A DNA stretch of 64,000 nt from Devosia salina (GTDB lineage: Bacteria; Pseudomonadota; Alphaproteobacteria; Rhizobiales; Devosiaceae): the NCBI RefSeq assembly GCF_019504385.1, contig NZ_CP080590.1:2832001-2896000 (forward strand), given 5' to 3'. Below the pieces are notes generated by a model. That model had not been told where the DNA came from and did no database searches. It was given only the letters and a program-made list of their open reading frames with translations. The stretch's first letter is position 1. Each line of letters begins with the position of its first letter. The translations under genes were made by a program, and so were the position numbers. Below are positions 57,514 to 64,000 of this stretch, piece after piece.

Positions 57514-57885
57514 TCAGCGCAGCAGCGGAAACACCATCCGCGCCCTTTCCTCGCGCAGCCACAGCGCCACCCACACCGCGATCCCCAGATAGATCGAAAA
57601 CAGCGTGTGGCTGAACAGTGGATTGTCGACCCGCAGATTGGCCGCCAGCGAACCACCCAGCAGTCCCGTCGTCAGCACCGCGCCCAGCAGCGCCGTGCGC
57701 GGAATGAGGAACAGCACCATGCAGCCCAGCTCGATGCAGCCGATCAGCACCAGATATTTGGCAGGCCAACCCACCACCTCCATGGGCTGCAGCGCCACCT
57801 CCAGCCCCATCAATTTCGGCGCCGCCGACGCTACCGCCAGAAACAGCGCGATCAACCCGCTCAGAACCCAGCCTGCGATCTTCAT
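57514..57885 (-). CDS. DoxX-family membrane protein
   Basis: A 123-residue protein with four transmembrane helices and the DoxX-like pattern ASAAPKLMGLEVALQPMEVVGWPAKYLVLIGCIELGCMVLFLIPRTALLGAVLTTGLLGG. DoxX-like proteins lie in membranes and are linked to redox stress or quinone metabolism; this one has unknown function. Transcribed in the same direction as the receiver gene but separated by 71 bases. Confidence 0.88.
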   Translation of the reverse strand: MKIAGWVLSGLIALFLAVASAAPKLMGLEVALQPMEVVGWPAKYLVLIGCIELGCMVLFLIPRTALLGAVLTTGLLGGSLAANLRVDNPLFSHTLFSIYLGIAVWVALWLREERARMVFPLLR

Positions 57886-58048
57886 GTTCTCGTCCCCCGG
57901 ATGTGGCAGCCCCTTGCTGCGCTCCTGCCGTGATGACGAACCAGCTTCTGAGGTTTCGACATTGCCCCAGCGCGGCTCCCTGCCCTTGCGGGTGCCACGG
58001 CCTTCCTGCTACCCCACATCCGATCCCCCGGCCCACAGGACCCTGCCC

Positions 58049-58723
58049 ATGCTGCCCTGGCAAAAACTCGGCGAGACCACCATGCCCGGCGGTGGACCGA
58101 TGACACTGATGCAGCGCGGCACGGAGTTTTCCGTCATGTCCGGCACCATCACCCTGATGAACAGCCGCATGAGCAATTCGGAAGAGCAGCTCGCCAATCT
58201 GTCGGCGGCCCGCCTCGGCGCCCGTCCGAAGGCGCGAATTCTCATTGGGGGCCTTGGCCTGGGCTTCACCCTCCGCGCCGCACTCAAATGCTTCGCCGCC
58301 GACAGCGAGATTGTCGTGGCAGAATTGGTACCCGAGATCGTCGAATGGGCGCGTGGGCCGCTGTCACCCCTGCACGGCGACAGCCTCGACGATCCCCGCG
58401 TCCACATTCACCTTGGCGATGTCGCCACCGCCATCAATGGCGGCAAGCCGTTCGACGCGATCCTGCTCGATGTCGATAACGGCCCCGATGGTCTGTTCCG
58501 ACCCGCCAATGACCGGCTCTACAATGCCGCAGGTCTCGCCACGGCCCGCGCTGCGTTGACGCCGGGCGGCCATCTGGCGATCTGGTCGTCTCACCCCGAC
58601 GCCCGCTTCACCAAACGCCTCAGGCAGACCGGCATGCAGGTCGACGAAGTCCCCGTCCGCGCCAGGAGCAACGGCAAGGGCGACCGCCACACGCTCTGGT
58701 TCGCGACCAAGGCGGGCGGCTGA
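58049..58723 (+). CDS. Spermidine-synthase-like SAM-dependent methyltransferase
   Basis: A 224-residue Rossmann protein similar to the catalytic part of spermidine synthases: ARILIGGLGLGFTLRAAL as nucleotide motif, VVAELVPEIVEWARG as the acidic ribose-binding segment, and DAILLDVDNGPDGLF. The aminopropyl-acceptor site is not evident, so another methyl or aminopropyl acceptor is possible. It overlaps no other gene and faces the convergent ABC-transporter operon. Confidence 0.86.
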   Translation: MLPWQKLGETTMPGGGPMTLMQRGTEFSVMSGTITLMNSRMSNSEEQLANLSAARLGARPKARILIGGLGLGFTLRAALKCFAADSEIVVAELVPEIVEWARGPLSPLHGDSLDDPRVHIHLGDVATAINGGKPFDAILLDVDNGPDGLFRPANDRLYNAAGLATARAALTPGGHLAIWSSHPDARFTKRLRQTGMQVDEVPVRARSNGKGDRHTLWFATKAGG

Positions 58724-58748
58724 CGCATCGGGGAGCCCGGGCCGCTGG

Positions 58749-59513
58749 TCAGCCAGTGGCCTCACCCGCCTGTGCCGTCAGCGTCGAAATGAAGGTTCGG
58801 GTCCTGGGGTCCGCCGGTGCGCCGAACACCTGCCGGGCCGGCCCGGCCTCAACGACATGGCCGCCATCGAGATAGACGACATTGCTGGCAATCGTGGATG
58901 CCAGGCGCAAGTCATGCGTGGCCATCAGCATGGTGGTGCCCTCGCGGGCCAGCTGCGCCAGCACTTCCACCACCTCGACGGCCAGTTGCGGGTCGAGCGC
59001 CGATGTCGGTTCGTCACAGAGCAGCACCTTGGGCGATGGCGCCAGCGCCCGCGCAATGGCGACGCGCTGCTGCTGCCCACCCGAAAGGCTCGCGGGCCAG
59101 GCGTCGGCCTTGGCTGTCATGCCCACCTTGTCGAGCAGTTCCAGCGCGCGCTGGCGGGCCTTGTCCCGGGGCCATTTCTTTACCGTCACCAGCGCTTCCA
59201 TCACATTCTCCACCACCGTGCGGTGCGGAAAGAGCTGGAAGTTCTGGAACACCATGCCGGTCTTGCGCCGCAGTGCCAGCATGGCGGTGCGGTCCGGCTT
59301 GCCGTCGGGCGTGAAGCTGATGCTTGTATCGTCGATGGAGACGCGGCCAGCCTGCGGAATTTCCAGCAGGTTGACGCAGCGCAGCAGCGTGCTCTTGCCG
59401 CTGCCCGAAGCGCCGATCAGCGCCGTCACATTGCCTTCGGGCACCACGACGCTCACACCCTTGAGCACCGGATTGTCGCCGAAGCTCTTCTCGATGTTTT
59501 CCAGCGCGATCAT
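58749..59513 (-). CDS. Polar amino acid ABC transporter ATP-binding protein
   Basis: A 254-residue ATPase of the HisP/GlnQ group: Walker A GASGSGKST (about 33), signature LSGGQQQR (about 150), Walker B VLLCDEPTSALD and H-loop ATHD. Overlaps the permease gene stop by four bases. It powers import of an amino acid. Last gene of the operon. Confidence 0.95.
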   Translation of the reverse strand: MIALENIEKSFGDNPVLKGVSVVVPEGNVTALIGASGSGKSTLLRCVNLLEIPQAGRVSIDDTSISFTPDGKPDRTAMLALRRKTGMVFQNFQLFPHRTVVENVMEALVTVKKWPRDKARQRALELLDKVGMTAKADAWPASLSGGQQQRVAIARALAPSPKVLLCDEPTSALDPQLAVEVVEVLAQLAREGTTMLMATHDLRLASTIASNVVYLDGGHVVEAGPARQVFGAPADPRTRTFISTLTAQAGEATG

Positions 59514-60190
59514 GATGCGGCCCCGATGAACCCGCCATAGCGGGAAAAGCGCCGCTCGACATGCCCTTGGAGCGATGACAGCACCGAGCTCACCAGCAGA
59601 TAGACCAGTGCCACCTCGATATAGAGGATCAGCGGCTCATAGGTCGTCGCCACGATTCGCTGTCCGGCACGGAACAGCTCCGGCACGGTGATCGCGGCCG
59701 CCAGCGACGTATCCTTCACGAGCGAGATGAATGTGTTCGACAGCGGCGGCACGGCAATCCGCGTGGCCTGCGGCAGGATGGTGCGGCGCATGGCCTGCGC
59801 CCAGGTCATGCCCACCGAATAGGCGGCCTCCCACTGCCCCTTGGGCACGGCCAGCAGCACGGCCCGCACGATTTCGGAGGTATAGGCCCCCACATTGAGC
59901 GTGAAGCCGATCAGCGCGGCGGGAAATGCATCGAGCACGATGCCGACGCTCGGCAGGCCATAGAAGATCAGGAACAGCTGCACCAGCAGCGGCGTGCCGC
60001 GAATGATCCACACATAGAAGCGCACCAGTGCCGCAATCGGCCAGGGCGCGAACAGCCGCGCCAGTGCCGCGACGAAGCCGACGCCAAGTCCCAGCACAAA
60101 GGACAATAGCGTCAGCGGCACGGTGAACAGCAGGCATGCCCACAACAGCGAGGGCAGCGACTCGATCATCAGGGAAAGCCAGTGCGGCAT
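59510..60190 (-). CDS. Polar amino acid ABC transporter permease
   Basis: A 226-residue membrane protein of the HisM/GltK type with five predicted helices. The coupling motif is EAAYSVGMTWAQAMRRTILPQATRIAVPP (about 130-158) and FGLPSVGI-like segments occur in the loop. ATG 60190 has AGGA upstream, better than the frame's first ATG at 60211. Only one permease is present, so it probably forms a homodimer. Confidence 0.94.
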   Translation of the reverse strand: MPHWLSLMIESLPSLLWACLLFTVPLTLLSFVLGLGVGFVAALARLFAPWPIAALVRFYVWIIRGTPLLVQLFLIFYGLPSVGIVLDAFPAALIGFTLNVGAYTSEIVRAVLLAVPKGQWEAAYSVGMTWAQAMRRTILPQATRIAVPPLSNTFISLVKDTSLAAAITVPELFRAGQRIVATTYEPLILYIEVALVYLLVSSVLSSLQGHVERRFSRYGGFIGAAS

Positions 60191-60210
60191 CGCGCATTCC
60201 TGCAAAAACA

Positions 60211-60243
60211 AGAAGGATCGGTCGACCCTTGACCGATCCTTCT
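60211..60243 (-). terminator. Intra-operon stem-loop (attenuator) after binding-protein gene
   Basis: AGAAGGATCGGTC and GACCGATCCTTCT pair perfectly over 13 bp with a 7-base loop. On the minus strand TGTTTTTGC follows the stem. It lies between the substrate-binding gene and the permease gene, where partial termination or mRNA protection would give an excess of binding protein. Confidence 0.82.
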
Positions 60244-60264
60244 AAAGCCTGGTTACAGCCGGTG

Positions 60265-61032
60265 CTACTGCGAGACGTCTTCGCCGAAATACTTTTGCGA
60301 GATGTCCGCATAGGTGCCATCGGCCTTGATGGCCGCCAGTGCCTCGTTGATCGCGGCGAGAAGTTCCGGCTTGCCCTTGGCCAGGATCACGCCCGAGAAG
60401 TCGGCATCCTCGGCGGTGGCGACCACCTTGACCGGCGCGTCGGGCTGCTGCGTCTTGAAGTCGAAGAACGACAGGCTGTCATTGATGGTGGCATCGGCGC
60501 GGCCCTGGATCACCAGCGCGATCGACTGGTCGAAGCCCTCGGTGCCGACCAGTTCGGCACCATAGCTCTCGGCCAGCTTGCCGAAATTCGAGGTCAGCGT
60601 CTGTGCCGACTTCTTGCCCGCCAGGTCTTCGAAGCCGGCAATATCGGTATTGTCGGCTTTCACGATCAGCGCCGCCTTGGAGGCGATATAGGGATCGGAG
60701 AAGTCGTACTTGGCCTGGCGCTCCGCATTGATGCCCACCTGGTTGATCACCACGTCATAGCGGTTGGCGTCGATACCGGCGATCAGCCCATCCCACGGAC
60801 CTTCGACGAATTCGGCCTCGACGCCGAGCTTGTCGGCGATGGCGCGGCCGATCTCGACATCGAAGCCGACCAGGGCGCCGCTGTCATCGTGGAAGGTGAA
60901 CGGGGCATAGGTACCCTCGGTGCCGATCCGCAGCGTGCCGGTATCCTTGATCTGGTCCAGTGCCGTCTGCGCGAACGCGGGCGTGGCCAGTGCCACAAGC
61001 CCGAGGGCGAGGAAAACGTTCGAGAGCTTCAT
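60265..61032 (-). CDS. Polar amino acid ABC transporter substrate-binding protein
   Basis: A 255-residue periplasmic binding protein with signal peptide (MKLSNVFLALGLVALATPAFA). Family-3 features include GTLRIGTEGTYAPFTFHDDSGALVGFDVEIG and FVEGPWDGLIAGIDANRYDVVINQVG. It delivers an amino acid to the permease; specificity (cystine, glutamine or other) is not decided. AAGGA precedes ATG 61032. First gene of the operon. Confidence 0.95.
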   Translation of the reverse strand: MKLSNVFLALGLVALATPAFAQTALDQIKDTGTLRIGTEGTYAPFTFHDDSGALVGFDVEIGRAIADKLGVEAEFVEGPWDGLIAGIDANRYDVVINQVGINAERQAKYDFSDPYIASKAALIVKADNTDIAGFEDLAGKKSAQTLTSNFGKLAESYGAELVGTEGFDQSIALVIQGRADATINDSLSFFDFKTQQPDAPVKVVATAEDADFSGVILAKGKPELLAAINEALAAIKADGTYADISQKYFGEDVSQ

Positions 61033-61382
61033 GTCATGTCCTTCTTTCGCCTCGCCCATAGGTCTGCGGGAGAGGTCATTCTGGCCTGAAATCTGCGCCT
61101 GGCCACGTCCGGTTTCAACCGCCTGGATGGATGTTTCCCTTCCGCCCGATGGCCGAGGCGACCATGCTCGCAGGAGCCCTGTCCGGAGCCGGCCATTGCC
61201 CGGTTTGGGGCAAAGCGCGCAAGCCATCCCGGCGGCCCCCGCCGCCATGGCACCGCCCTGTTCCCATTCCGTTCGCGTCGTGCTAACAACCGTGATCCAT
61301 TCCCCTGCTGACATTGCGTGACAGAGCGCCCATCTATGGGTTCATCTGTACCCGCCCCTGTTGCTGACCTCGCGAGCGCGCC
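61033..61382. other. Divergent gap between amino acid transporter and uvrB
   Basis: A 350-base region with no credible protein. The half near 61260 carries the LexA box and uvrB promoter; the other half should hold the transporter promoter. No other feature is clear. Confidence 0.55.
61260..61274 (+). promoter_or_regulatory. LexA (SOS) box upstream of uvrB
   Basis: GTTC-CCATTCC-GTTC matches the alphaproteobacterial LexA consensus GTTC-N7-GTTC exactly. It lies 108 bases before the uvrB start, in a plausible promoter region. Confidence 0.88.
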
Positions 61383-63992
<2,610 letters not shown>

Positions 63993-64000
63993 GCCACAGA

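Overview
The window is a GC-rich chromosomal segment of an alphaproteobacterium, most likely a Hyphomicrobiales member of the Devosia type. Lineage signs are a GTTC-N7-GTTC LexA box before uvrB, GGAAC-N16/17-CGTT general-stress (EcfG) promoters, a PHO box, CU-rich anti-Shine-Dalgarno small RNAs, DUF2200 and DUF6968 proteins, MotA/MotB, and short palindromic intergenic repeats. I see no rRNA, tRNA, insertion sequence, prophage or CRISPR array. Gene order is dense and most genes are housekeeping or stress related.

Layout. 1-4.0 kb: zinc metallopeptidase, mannitol-dehydrogenase-family oxidoreductase divergent from a 2-keto-3-deoxygluconate-type kinase, then a DUF559 nuclease gene enclosed by inverted repeats. 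4.2-8.1 kb: a Tat-exported cyclic-nucleotide phosphodiesterase/3'-nucleotidase behind two PHO-box-like sites, and a secreted RNase T2. Both can release phosphate or nucleosides from nucleotides or RNA. 8.2-15.7 kb: OhrR/Ohr peroxide defence, an ABC exporter, a CHASE2-EAL phosphodiesterase and a FecR-domain protein with an Asn-Gly tail. 15.8-22.7 kb: MotB/MotA, glutathione transferase, rRNA methyltransferase, HD-GYP protein, receiver protein, CsbD. 22.8-25.5 kb: accessory islet with Gre-like factor, a HigBA-like toxin-antitoxin pair and a possible effector/immunity pair between repeats. 25.7-42.8 kb: carB, resistance-type enzymes, TetR/SDR operon, threonine aldolase, cold-shock protein, NTF2/TetR pair, greA, trxB-lysR, HAD phosphatase.

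42.8-43.8 kb holds no protein gene. It carries four consecutive small-RNA units. Each has a -35/-10 pair with 17-bp spacing, and each has a GCATRGC-type element starting exactly 26 bp before the -35. Two units are paralogues that display CCTCCTCCC in three hairpin loops apiece. This is the most striking structure in the window.

43.9-51.1 kb: MarR/cupin pair with duplicated palindromic operators, aspartate aminotransferase, CBS protein, Spy-like protein, class V aminotransferase, DMT transporter. 51.2-55.7 kb: two tandem DUF2147 proteins, thymidine kinase, a thioesterase, and three tandem secreted SH3b plus beta/gamma-crystallin-like proteins. Three of these promoter regions share a TTCAG direct repeat with 11-bp period, suggesting one response regulator controls an envelope-related set. 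56-64 kb: small membrane proteins, an atypical receiver protein, DoxX, spermidine-synthase-like methyltransferase, an amino-acid ABC transporter operon and SOS-controlled uvrB.
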